12,481 nucleotides of DNA from an uncultured Bacteroidota bacterium (GCA_902509805.1 CABWZL010000018.1:1-12481), one strand, 5' to 3'; counted from the first letter of the stretch, positions 1 through 7,030 are shown. The notes: a model not told the origin generated them from the letters alone. Numbers and translations: made by a program.

Positions 1-1582
1 AAAATTCTTTGAGATATTTTTTATCATAAAAAGCCTCATAGCCATGATAAATAGAGACTAGTCTTCTATTAATTCTCGGGACAAACCCAATATCTGCTCT
101 AAAACCTGGAGATATTCCTTTATAAAATATATTAGTATTCCAATGCTCTGTATTTCTAGATAGTCTTATGTAACTTGCGCTTCCTTTAAATTCTTCTCCA
201 TCTAATTTTACTGTTTTATCTAAAAACGTTTCCTCACTTTCAATCCAATTAGCAACAGGCTCTTTATTAAAATTTTTAGAAAATTCAAATTGAAATCTCC
301 ATATTGTGTTAAATGTGAATAACCCGTCAATTCCAATTAGATTTCCATAACCACCTTCTTTATAGTATCTGTTTGTAGTAAATATTCCATATTTAGATAC
401 ATCATTAATTAATCTCTGATGGCGAAATGAATTTACATAACTAATGCCTCCACTCCCACTATATGATTTATCTTCACCTCCAACCAAATATGGGGATAAT
501 TCATCTACAGCACTTAAAAGAATTGTCCCTGAATTTTTTCCAAGATTAACAAATTTTGAAGAAAAGCTAGGGGAGTTAATTGTCCTTGAATAAAATCCTC
601 TATCCATAAACTTTAGTAAATCCATTCCTTTATTAAAAAAAGGTCTTAACTCAGGGTAATCTAGAGCAAAAGAAGAGTTAATATCTATTTGTGTCCTATC
701 AGCTTCAATTTGAGAGAAGTCAGGGTTTATTGTCGCTTCAATAGAAGATGATGGAGAAAAATCATAGTTGAGACCAATTCCAACATCACCTTTAATTTTT
801 CCATATTCAATAGGATCGTTATACCTTGTTTGTCTTTGGCCAGATATGTTTGATGAAATGTAAGGCAATAGTTCAGTCTTCCCATTGTATACAATATCAT
901 TCATAATTAGTTTATCTGTAACTTGACACACCCAGCAAGGATCTGACCTGTCATATGGCTGAGTTTGACTTCTATAAAAAGTTCCATTAAGAGTAAAAAC
1001 CCTAGATATATTAAAATTCCATCTTTGATTTTTGCCAGGAGGATACGGAAGAGAATTAATGGGAACTTTAAACTCTAAAATATATCCATCATCTACTACA
1101 GAGCTCTTAGTTTCAAAAACAGCATTATATGATGAGTCAAAAGAGTCTTCCTCACTCGTAGCATTTTTAACTCGAAGGTCAACTTGGCTTCCAAATGCAT
1201 TTGATCCTAAAATATAATTTGATCTTGAGTCACCAAAAGGATCAATTCTTATAAAGATCATGTCTTCATTTGCATAATCTGCTTGATCTCTGGGTTTTAT
1301 TTGTCCTCTAATATTCTCTGGGTTACCATAAGCTTTCACTCCAAAATAAATGAAGGTATCAGTATATGTAATATAAACTTCAGACTCTAGTTTAGTAGGA
1401 ATATTATCTCCAGGTTCTTGTTCGAAGTCAATTGTTGCAATTTTTGAATTTCTTTTTTCATCTTCAGAAATAATACCGTCTAAAACTATAGTGTTTTCGG
1501 ATGATTTGATTAGATTAAATTCTTTTTGAGAATAAGCTAAGTTTTGAATTATTAGGAAAATAAAAAGTAAAATACGAGGCAT
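1..1582 (-). CDS. DUF5916 / CBM9-like outer-membrane beta-barrel protein, 3' end cut by window edge
   Basis: The frame stays open from an ATG at 1582 to the window edge, giving about 527 residues of a protein whose full-length relatives in this window are about 745. The N-terminus is a Sec signal peptide (MPRILLFIFLIIQNLAYSQ). It is followed by a CBM9-like domain with VLDGIISEDE near residues 33-42 and a DPFGDSRSN stretch near 114-122. A CWVCQ motif sits near 216-220. The DUF5916 hallmark NPDFSQIEAD is at about 286-295, with DYPELRPFF shortly after. DUF5916 proteins are thought to be outer-membrane barrels with a periplasmic or surface carbohydrate-binding-like head; their substrate is unknown. 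The protein aligns by eye along its whole visible length with the two plus-strand paralogues, but it is more diverged from them than they are from each other. The gene starts 32 bases after the pspC-like stop on the same strand, so it may be the last gene of the PadR operon. Confidence 0.9.
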   Translation of the reverse strand, partial: MPRILLFIFLIIQNLAYSQKEFNLIKSSENTIVLDGIISEDEKRNSKIATIDFEQEPGDNIPTKLESEVYITYTDTFIYFGVKAYGNPENIRGQIKPRDQADYANEDMIFIRIDPFGDSRSNYILGSNAFGSQVDLRVKNATSEEDSFDSSYNAVFETKSSVVDDGYILEFKVPINSLPYPPGKNQRWNFNISRVFTLNGTFYRSQTQPYDRSDPCWVCQVTDKLIMNDIVYNGKTELLPYISSNISGQRQTRYNDPIEYGKIKGDVGIGLNYDFSPSSSIEATINPDFSQIEADRTQIDINSSFALDYPELRPFFNKGMDLLKFMDRGFYSRTINSPSFSSKFVNLGKNSGTILLSAVDELSPYLVGGEDKSYSGSGGISYVNSFRHQRLINDVSKYGIFTTNRYYKEGGYGNLIGIDGLFTFNTIWRFQFEFSKNFNKEPVANWIESEETFLDKTVKLDGEEFKGSASYIRLSRNTEHWNTNIFYKGISPGFRADIGFVPRINRRLVSIYHGYEAFYDKKYLKEF

Positions 1583-1614
1583 AATGGGCGCTAAATTAGT
1601 AAAATAAAAGAAGT

Positions 1615-2970
1615 TTAATATCTATGATATCTCTTCTTCCAATGTAGTACTTGGTAATCACCATCTTCAATTATTATCTTGCCTTCATCTATCCATTCAT
1701 CAATTTGTCCATTTTTTTCCCATTTATCAATCGTATTACCAAGAACCATAAGGTTAAAAATGAATAAAATAATACCAATAAAGAATAAGCCAATCAATCT
1801 ACCAGAAGAATTATTTTTTATGTTGAATAATACTTTAGAAATAATCATTATAGCGAATAATAGTGCCACTACAAGTAATGAGATAACTGATAATTGCTGA
1901 TAAAATGGTAATTCGCCCACTATAGATGATAAATCTATACCACTTATAAATACACCGTCAAAGCTGCCAAATGCTATAGCTTCAGCGTTTTGTAGATCTA
2001 ATTTTAAAACTGCTAGTGAAAAAACTAATAAAAAAACAATAATTACAATAGAAAATACAAAAAAGATAAAGCCGAATAATATTCTTAAAATAGGAATAAT
2101 TAATGCTAAAATTCCTAAAAATATTGGACCTATTACTCTAAAAGGAAATAAAATAATTTTAACAAAAATGTTTTCCTTGCCATCATTTTGAGGAAGCTTT
2201 TCCTTAATAAATTTTTCAATATTTTCAAGAGTAAGTGGATACCCTTTCATATTCATTTTTTCACCAACAGTTTTTGCCTCAGGAATTGATACCCATAGAA
2301 TAAAGTATGCTATTATTCCTGAACCTCCAATAAAAATAGATACTATAAAAAGTATTCTAATAATTGCAGGATCTATTCCAAAATAATTCCCTAATCCATA
2401 TGCAACCCCTCCTAATATTTTGTTGTCTCCGTCCCTGTAAAGTCTTTTATTTTCATTAATTTTTCCGCTTTCATTTGAAGGTATTCCAATCCAAAAAATC
2501 AAATAAGCAATAACCCCAAAGCCAGTAAAAATAGAAGCAATAAAAAGTAATCTAAAAATAATTGGATCTAGACTAAAGTAATTTGCTAGCCCTGAAGCAA
2601 CACCACCTATCACTTTGTCAGTTGAATTTCTGTATATTCTTTTTTTATTTTCTTTAGTATTTGATTCTTGTCCCTCACTTTTAGGTTCATTTGTTTCAAA
2701 GTCAGTATATGCTTCTTTGAAATCCTCAAGAGTGCCCATTTCTTTAATAATGTTATTTACGTCATCAATATTTAGTGATTGTCTTTTGTCTAATGTTGAG
2801 GCAAATTTTTCTGAAATACGATTTTCAATATCTTCAAAAATATCTTCATCTATTTTTATTTTTTCAAAATACTTTTTGATAGATTCTAAATACTTAGAAA
2901 GGAGATCATAAGCATCCTCATCGATATTAAAAACCCTACTTCCTATATTTATATTTAGTGTCTTTTTCAT
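1615..2970 (-). CDS. PspC-domain membrane protein with two PspC domains
   Basis: This 451-aa protein carries two tandem PspC domains, at about residues 111-164 and 176-230. Each has the pattern R-x-YR...K-x-x-GGVA-x-GL-x-NYF-x-x-DP followed by a hydrophobic span ending in IP (IGGVASGLANYFSLDP, LGGVAYGLGNYFGIDP). The N-terminal 100 residues are a soluble, charged, helical region usual for Bacteroidota members (MKKTLNINIGSRVFNIDEDA). After the PspC pair come four or so further membrane spans between about 268 and 415, and a short charged tail. PspC proteins are inner-membrane proteins linked to envelope stress sensing in enterobacteria; the role in flavobacteria is not established. The ATG lies one base after the stop of the upstream secreted-protein gene, which indicates cotranscription and probably translational coupling under PadR control. 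Confidence 0.93.
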   Translation of the reverse strand: MKKTLNINIGSRVFNIDEDAYDLLSKYLESIKKYFEKIKIDEDIFEDIENRISEKFASTLDKRQSLNIDDVNNIIKEMGTLEDFKEAYTDFETNEPKSEGQESNTKENKKRIYRNSTDKVIGGVASGLANYFSLDPIIFRLLFIASIFTGFGVIAYLIFWIGIPSNESGKINENKRLYRDGDNKILGGVAYGLGNYFGIDPAIIRILFIVSIFIGGSGIIAYFILWVSIPEAKTVGEKMNMKGYPLTLENIEKFIKEKLPQNDGKENIFVKIILFPFRVIGPIFLGILALIIPILRILFGFIFFVFSIVIIVFLLVFSLAVLKLDLQNAEAIAFGSFDGVFISGIDLSSIVGELPFYQQLSVISLLVVALLFAIMIISKVLFNIKNNSSGRLIGLFFIGIILFIFNLMVLGNTIDKWEKNGQIDEWIDEGKIIIEDGDYQVLHWKKRYHRY

Positions 2971-2971
2971 T

Positions 2972-3430
2972 TTATTTTACTTTAATCAATAATATTCCCT
3001 CGTTAATATTTGCCTTTAAATCATAAGGAACTAATTTATCATCATCAAAGACCCAATATGCAGTATCGCCTAATTGAATTTCATTTTGTTCATCTGTTTC
3101 ATCTAATATTAAATAACCGTTATCATCTATTTCCCAATTAAAAACTACTTTGCTTTCTGTTTTCTCATCTCTAGTTATTACTATTGCAGCAGTATTATTT
3201 TTATTAAAATCAATTAATATTTCTGTATTATCTAGGGCTTTCTGAATAACTCCAGAAAAAGTTCTTGCTGCTAATTTTTCAAATCTGCTTAATTCATCTG
3301 AGTTTTTTATTACATCTTTTATATCTAGTATAAATTCCCATTCCCCTAGAAGATTATCTCTATCAATCTCTTGTGATTGAGTAGTTGAAATGAACAGAAT
3401 AGATAAAATCAAAAATATTTTTTTCATCAT
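2972..3430 (-). CDS. Small secreted protein, lipocalin-like in outline, in the PadR-PspC operon
   Basis: This 152-aa protein has a clear Sec signal peptide (MMKKIFLILSILFISTTQSQ) with no lipobox cysteine, so it is probably released to the periplasm. The mature part begins with a G-x-W motif (LLGEWEF, residues 27-33). Alternating beta-like segments follow, ending in AYWVFDDDKLVPYDLK and GILLIKVK. That outline recalls small lipocalin-like or META-type beta-barrels, but I do not recognise a definite family and the fold assignment is only an inference. Its start overlaps the padR stop by four bases (ATGA), and its stop is one base from the pspC start, so it belongs firmly to the PadR operon. Two adjacent ATG codons are possible starts, and the difference is one residue. 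Confidence 0.85.
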   Translation of the reverse strand: MMKKIFLILSILFISTTQSQEIDRDNLLGEWEFILDIKDVIKNSDELSRFEKLAARTFSGVIQKALDNTEILIDFNKNNTAAIVITRDEKTESKVVFNWEIDDNGYLILDETDEQNEIQLGDTAYWVFDDDKLVPYDLKANINEGILLIKVK

Positions 3431-3759
3431 TTTTTTGTATTTATTATTTTTTTAACCGCCTTGTCAACTTCTAGCCATGATAGATGAAGTTCTTTTAAGT
3501 GATTGACTCCTTCTTTTGTTAAAACATAATACTTTCTCGGAGGTCCTTGTTTTGATTCTTTCCATGAGTAATTAACATAATTTGATGATTTCAGTCTATT
3601 AAGCAGAGGGTAAAGAGTACCTTCTACAACTATCATTTCTGATTTTTGAAGTTCTAAAATTATATCAGTTGTGTAGACTTCACCCCTTGAGATAATTTGA
3701 AGAACACAAAATTCAATCAACCCTTTTCGAATTTGTGTTTTAAAATTATTTGTACTCAT
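3427..3759 (-). CDS. PadR-family transcriptional regulator
   Basis: This 110-aa protein is a short PadR winged-helix regulator. The helix-turn-helix part runs from about residue 10 to 60 (RKGLIEFCVLQIIS, then VVEGTLYPLLNRLKSSNYV). The signature EGTLYPLLNRL is at 46-56. The wing carries GPPRKYYVLTKEG at about 72-84, the usual PadR pattern G-P-x-R-K-Y-Y-x-L-T-x-x-G. The C-terminal helix after residue 85 would be the dimerisation helix, short as in subfamily s1/PadR-like proteins. PadR proteins are usually repressors of a linked operon. Here the likely targets are its own gene, the secreted protein, the double-PspC protein and perhaps the DUF5916 gene downstream. A palindrome nine bases upstream of the start codon is the candidate operator. 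Confidence 0.95.
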   Translation of the reverse strand: MSTNNFKTQIRKGLIEFCVLQIISRGEVYTTDIILELQKSEMIVVEGTLYPLLNRLKSSNYVNYSWKESKQGPPRKYYVLTKEGVNHLKELHLSWLEVDKAVKKIINTKK

Positions 3760-3768
3760 ATATTCTAG

Positions 3769-3789
3769 GTACTATGTAATGCAAAGTAC
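3769..3789. promoter_or_regulatory. Candidate PadR operator (21-bp imperfect palindrome)
   Basis: The site reads GTACTnTGnA-n-TnCAnAGTAC, with 8 of 10 positions in each arm pairing symmetrically around the central base. It includes the ATGT/ACAT-like halves common in PadR operators (TATGTAAT on the plus strand). It ends nine bases before the padR start codon and overlaps the likely -7 region of the promoter read on the minus strand, which suits autorepression. Binding by this particular PadR is an inference from position and symmetry. Confidence 0.6.
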
Positions 3790-3812
3790 TGAATAATTTT
3801 TAACACAAACAA
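3782..3812 (-). promoter_or_regulatory. Possible promoter of the padR-pspC operon
   Basis: Read on the minus strand there is a TTG/TTTG at about 3806-3812. About 16 bases later comes GTACTTTG (3782-3789), which resembles the flavobacterial -7 element TAnnTTTG with the first two bases different. Transcription would begin roughly 10-20 bases before the padR ATG. The match is imperfect, and the call rests partly on the overlap with the palindrome. Confidence 0.35.
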
Positions 3813-3829
3813 GGTTTTGAAGATTTTAA

Positions 3830-5215
3830 TTAATCATCATTAAGATTCATTTTCTTATTGAGAGAAAATACTTCGTCAGCATTGTAGTCATCGCCGTGAA
3901 GTAATTGTAACTGTTTATTAAGTAAATCTTTTTTCTTTTTTATACTGTCTAAATATGAAGATTTATTGAGATGTTTTGTTCCTTCTGGAATTAGATCTAT
4001 AACATCTGACATATAATTAAGAACTGCTGTAATTTGATTTGGAATCCAAGAAATAATAGGAGTTCCACCGGTTGCTTTAGCATATTTAGTATTAGCCATT
4101 ATATATTTCTGTACAAACTGCCAGTGACCATTTCTAAAGTAATAAATCTCATCAAGTATTTGAAGTAGTAAGCAGAACCCTTCCTCATTTTCTGACTCTT
4201 TCAAATTATTAAACAATCTGTTATTGCCCATTTCATCTTTAATATCAGACAAGAAATTTTGAATACATTTTGGCCTGTAAGATCTTAAATCAAGAAGATA
4301 TTTTGTAAGATCATTAGTTGGATAGTATCCAATAACTCCAGTAAAAATATCGGCTGTAGGAATTATATTATCCTGAGCACCAGTTTGACCTCTATATTGA
4401 ACAGGTTTATCAGATACTCCTTCATAAATAACTCCATCACCAAAAATTTCATCATTTCCTTTAATACCCATTATAAAAACTCTGAAATCATTATAATGTT
4501 TCCATCTTGATGCCTGCCACATTACTTGTCTTCTTTCATTTATTTTTTTCATTGCAGAAAGACATTTTGAAAGAGATAGATTTACACTTTTATCTTCATC
4601 TGCTTTAAGATAATCAAGTATACTCCCAATTAATTCTGGAGAATGTTGATTTATATCGACATGAAGCATTATGAAACCTCTTTCATCATCCATTCCAGAA
4701 AATTTTGCTGCCATAGCAAGATTTTCCCATTCATATCCTTTAGAGTTATCTATTTTAACAAAGTTACCCAGTGAATATGCATAATGGTAATCCATAAATG
4801 GGTAAACATCAAGCTTCTTACTAACAATTACAAAAGGTTCAGCAATTTGAGATGGTAATATTTTATGAGCTTGACCATATTTTTTTGTATCAATATAGTT
4901 AAAGTGAGCAGGAGCTAATAAATAAGCACTGCTAAGAAAAGCATATGCTCTAAATAAGGCTTGAATTATTAAAATATCTTCCTCACTCTCTACAAGGTTT
5001 TTAAAATTAGATAGAGTACTTACTCCTTTTTCAATTTCACCTCTTCTTGACAGCAAACCATCTGTTCCGTCATCTTTTTTAATTGGCATTTCATCAATTA
5101 AAACTTGAAGTTCAGTATATTTTTTTGGAAGAACTGCGAGCGGACTGTTTTTTGGCAAAAAGCCGTTTATATGATTAACTTCAAAGAAGTTATCCGAATA
5201 ATTTTCTAAGTTCAA
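3830..5215 (-). CDS. Indoleamine 2,3-dioxygenase-type haem enzyme (tryptophan to N-formylkynurenine)
   Basis: This 461-aa cytoplasmic protein without a signal peptide belongs to the IDO family (haem dioxygenases that open the indole ring of tryptophan). Conserved stretches that align with human IDO1 by eye include LPSQIAEPFVIVSKKLDVYP (120-139), FRVFIMGIKGN (244-254), DGVIYEGVSDKP (260-271), LLDLRSYRPKCIQNFL (307-322) and KYIMANTKYAKATGGTP (370-386). His364 in RNGHWQFVQKYI matches the proximal haem ligand (human His346). Arg245 matches the substrate-carboxylate arginine (human Arg231), and the TGGT loop at 382-385 is kept. Differences include a C-terminal extension of about 75 residues after TGGT with a lysine-rich helix, and Glu near the position of human Ser167. 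The gene lies 32 bases after the Kazal lipoprotein gene on the same strand and probably shares its transcript. Bacterial IDOs often have weak affinity for tryptophan, so the true substrate could be another indole. Confidence 0.9.
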   Translation of the reverse strand: MNLENYSDNFFEVNHINGFLPKNSPLAVLPKKYTELQVLIDEMPIKKDDGTDGLLSRRGEIEKGVSTLSNFKNLVESEEDILIIQALFRAYAFLSSAYLLAPAHFNYIDTKKYGQAHKILPSQIAEPFVIVSKKLDVYPFMDYHYAYSLGNFVKIDNSKGYEWENLAMAAKFSGMDDERGFIMLHVDINQHSPELIGSILDYLKADEDKSVNLSLSKCLSAMKKINERRQVMWQASRWKHYNDFRVFIMGIKGNDEIFGDGVIYEGVSDKPVQYRGQTGAQDNIIPTADIFTGVIGYYPTNDLTKYLLDLRSYRPKCIQNFLSDIKDEMGNNRLFNNLKESENEEGFCLLLQILDEIYYFRNGHWQFVQKYIMANTKYAKATGGTPIISWIPNQITAVLNYMSDVIDLIPEGTKHLNKSSYLDSIKKKKDLLNKQLQLLHGDDYNADEVFSLNKKMNLNDD

Positions 5216-5247
5216 TTTAATAGGTTTTGCTACTAATGTAGAGAAAA

Positions 5248-5463
5248 TTAATTATTACAAGCACCATTACTCCATGAATTTACTCCCTCTGATTCAGCTA
5301 CACATTTATTGGAATAGGTAATACCATCACATCCACAGACTGGCATATATTCTTTTGTACATGCAATAATTTTTTTTTCAGATTTACAGCTTTCATTTTC
5401 TGACTTAGAGCAGCCGCTTAACAGTATGAAAATCAAGAGATAAAAACTTATTTCTTTGAACAT
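5248..5463 (-). CDS. Kazal-domain lipoprotein, predicted serine-protease inhibitor
   Basis: This 71-aa protein has a lipoprotein signal with lipobox LSGC (Cys18), so it is anchored in a membrane facing the periplasm or cell surface. The rest is one Kazal-type domain: C26, C35, C43, C45, C54 and C69, with the signature CTKEYMPVCGCDGITYSNKC. Compared with ovomucoid third domain, C26, C35, C43, C54 and C69 match classical cysteines. The cysteine expected three residues after C54 is Glu57, while C45 is an extra one inside VCGCDG, as in many bacterial Kazal domains. The reactive-site P1 residue, two after C35, is Lys37, which predicts inhibition of trypsin-like proteases. The gene lies just upstream of the IDO gene on the same strand and 32 bases from the divergent PLP-enzyme gene. 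Confidence 0.9.
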   Translation of the reverse strand: MFKEISFYLLIFILLSGCSKSENESCKSEKKIIACTKEYMPVCGCDGITYSNKCVAESEGVNSWSNGACNN

Positions 5464-5495
5464 TTTTATTAAATTGAAGTAAAATTAACAATAAA

Positions 5496-6755
5496 ATGGA
5501 TAAGAGAAATTTTATAAAGACACTTGGTGCACTTTCTTTTTCACCATTAGTTTCAGCTAATGAGCTTAGTAAAATCAAGCAAGTATCTGACAAACTTCCA
5601 ATCATTGATGATGACGAACTTTTATGGAAAACTATAAGGTCACACTATACTCTAAAAGATGATTATATAAATCTCGAGAGTGGTTATTATAATATTATCC
5701 CTAATCCTATTTTGGAACACTTTATTAAACATGTTAAACATGTTAATATTGAGGGGTCTCACTATATGAGATATGAGCTTAAAAAAAATAAAGATAGAGT
5801 TATAAGTGAGTTGGCAGAGCTAGTAGGTTCTACACCAGATCAACTAGGAATTACAAGAAATGCTACTGAATCTCTGGACCTAATAATTTCTGGTTTTCCA
5901 TGGAAAAAAGGTGATGAGGCAATTTATGCTAAACAAGACTACGGGACAATGAAAGAGATGTTTGAACAGGTTTCAGATAGATATGGTACTGTAAATAAAA
6001 TTGTTTCCGTTCCCAATCATCCCAAGAATGATCAAGAGATTGTCTCATTGTATGAAAGTCAAATAACAAGCAATACAAAGCTTATCATGATTTGTCATAT
6101 GATAAATATTACTGGCCAGATTCTTCCTGTTAAGAAAATATGTGAAATGGCACACAATTATGGTGTTGAAGTCATGGTTGATGGAGCTCATTGTGTAGGG
6201 CATTTTGATTTTTCAATTGATGAATTTAATTGTGATTATTATGGATCTAGCCTTCATAAGTGGCTTGCAACTCCACTTGGAGCAGGCCTCCTTTACATAA
6301 ATAAAAATAACACTCATAAAATATGGCCTTTATTAGCAAATGGAAACACAAACAAAAATGATATAAAAAGATTAAATCATATAGGAACTCATCCAGTTCA
6401 TACAGATTTAGCAATATCAAATTCAATTGATTACATAAAATGGATTGGAATGAGAAAGAAAGAAGAAAGAATGAGATTTCTACAAAGATATTGGTCTGAT
6501 AAACTTAGAGGTTTTAAGAATGTAATTGTTAATACTCCAGAAGACAATCACCGAAGCTGTGGAATTGCGAACATAGGACTTACAAATATGTCACCATCTG
6601 ACATGGCTAAAACACTATTTAAAAAGTATAAAATATTTACTGTTGCAATAGATTATGCAAATGTTAAAGGCTGTAGAATTAGTCCAAATATTTTTACAAC
6701 AACAAAAGAGTTAGACCATTTTATAGGAGCGGTAAAAGAAATGTCTATTTCATAG
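5496..6755 (+). CDS. Class V aminotransferase-like PLP enzyme with Tat-like signal (isopenicillin N epimerase/cysteine desulfurase fold)
   Basis: This 419-aa protein is a fold-type I PLP enzyme of the class V group. The N-terminus MDKRNFIKTLGALSFSPLVS resembles a twin-arginine signal (consensus RR-x-F-[IL]-K) with Lys-Arg in place of Arg-Arg, so export as a folded holoenzyme is likely but not certain. TRNATESLDLII (120-131) is the phosphate-cup region. VMVDGAHCVGHFDF (226-239) holds the PLP-ring aspartate Asp229 and His232. SSLHKWLATPLGAGLLYI (251-268) carries Lys255 as the probable Schiff-base lysine. RISPNIF near 394-400 provides a conserved C-terminal arginine. This layout is closest to isopenicillin-N-epimerase-like and cysteine-desulfurase-like proteins; I cannot name the substrate. 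It starts 32 bp from the divergent Kazal-IDO pair. A kynureninase role is tempting from that context but is not supported by kynureninase-specific motifs that I can see. Confidence 0.88.
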   Translation: MDKRNFIKTLGALSFSPLVSANELSKIKQVSDKLPIIDDDELLWKTIRSHYTLKDDYINLESGYYNIIPNPILEHFIKHVKHVNIEGSHYMRYELKKNKDRVISELAELVGSTPDQLGITRNATESLDLIISGFPWKKGDEAIYAKQDYGTMKEMFEQVSDRYGTVNKIVSVPNHPKNDQEIVSLYESQITSNTKLIMICHMINITGQILPVKKICEMAHNYGVEVMVDGAHCVGHFDFSIDEFNCDYYGSSLHKWLATPLGAGLLYINKNNTHKIWPLLANGNTNKNDIKRLNHIGTHPVHTDLAISNSIDYIKWIGMRKKEERMRFLQRYWSDKLRGFKNVIVNTPEDNHRSCGIANIGLTNMSPSDMAKTLFKKYKIFTVAIDYANVKGCRISPNIFTTTKELDHFIGAVKEMSIS

Positions 6756-6786
6756 AGATTAATCAAAAGCTTTCTTTTAATTTAAA

Positions 6787-6811
6787 AATCATCAAACTAT
6801 ATTTGATGATT
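6787..6811. repeat. 10-bp perfect hairpin between PLP-enzyme gene and small ORF
   Basis: AATCATCAAA and TTTGATGATT form a perfect 10-bp stem around a five-base loop. The hairpin begins 31 bases after the PLP-enzyme stop and ends two bases before the ATG of the 57-codon ORF. On the plus strand no T-run follows, so it is not a classic terminator for the upstream gene. Read on the minus strand it is followed by a T5 run. It could be a bidirectional or leaky terminator, a 3'-end stabiliser, or a structure that masks the start of the small ORF. Confidence 0.6.
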
Positions 6812-6813
6812 AA

Positions 6814-6987
6814 ATGAAAAAACTAAGTTACAGTAGTCTTAAAAAAAAGGTTAAAAGTGCTGATAAAAAAGAGTTCTACGCTATTGTTATCGCACTTTGG
6901 TGGATACCTTTAGGTTCTCTTTGGAGTATGGCTGCAATTTGGATAAGATATTCCAACAATATCAAGAAATTCTTTGGGTATAAATAA
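6814..6987 (+). CDS. Small Trp-rich single-span membrane protein (57 aa)
   Basis: An ATG at 6814 opens a 57-codon frame ending in TAA. The protein has a basic N-terminus (MKKLSYSSLKKKVKSADKK), then one hydrophobic span at about residues 21-44 with four tryptophans (W29, W30, W37, W43), then a basic tail (NNIKKFFGYK). This charge-hydrophobic-charge layout is typical of real small inner-membrane proteins and unlike random AT-rich frames, which would not normally carry four TGG codons. I do not recognise the family. It lies on the same strand as the flanking PLP-enzyme and DUF5916 genes, with a hairpin directly before it and a promoter-like element after it, so it may be cotranscribed with the PLP-enzyme gene. 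Confidence 0.65.
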   Translation: MKKLSYSSLKKKVKSADKKEFYAIVIALWWIPLGSLWSMAAIWIRYSNNIKKFFGYK

Positions 6988-7030
6988 AAGTTAAAGATTT
7001 TTCATAATACTGTTTTCTAATTATTAAATA

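Noticed and set aside
1032..1217. 61-codon plus-strand frame
   Set aside because: It lies antisense inside the DUF5916 gene on the minus strand, whose frame encodes recognisable family motifs; no independent support.
1679..1900. 73-codon plus-strand frame
   Set aside because: It is antisense to the membrane-span part of the PspC protein; the Ser/Ile-rich translation is a shadow.
2615..2911. 98-codon plus-strand frame
   Set aside because: It is antisense to the charged N-terminal region of the PspC protein and shows no family feature.
5405..5605. 66-codon minus-strand frame spanning the divergent gap
   Set aside because: It overlaps both the Kazal lipoprotein (another frame) and the PLP-enzyme start, and the translation has no signal or domain.
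5496..6755. Kynureninase (KynU) as the identity of the PLP enzyme
   Set aside because: The IDO neighbour makes it tempting, but the motifs (DGAHCVGHFDF, SSLHKWLATPLGAG) fit the isopenicillin-N-epimerase/cysteine-desulfurase group better, and kynureninases are cytoplasmic.
6814..6987. A classical trp attenuator leader peptide
   Set aside because: The ORF is 57 codons with a membrane span, no terminator/antiterminator pair follows it, and no trp biosynthesis gene is downstream.
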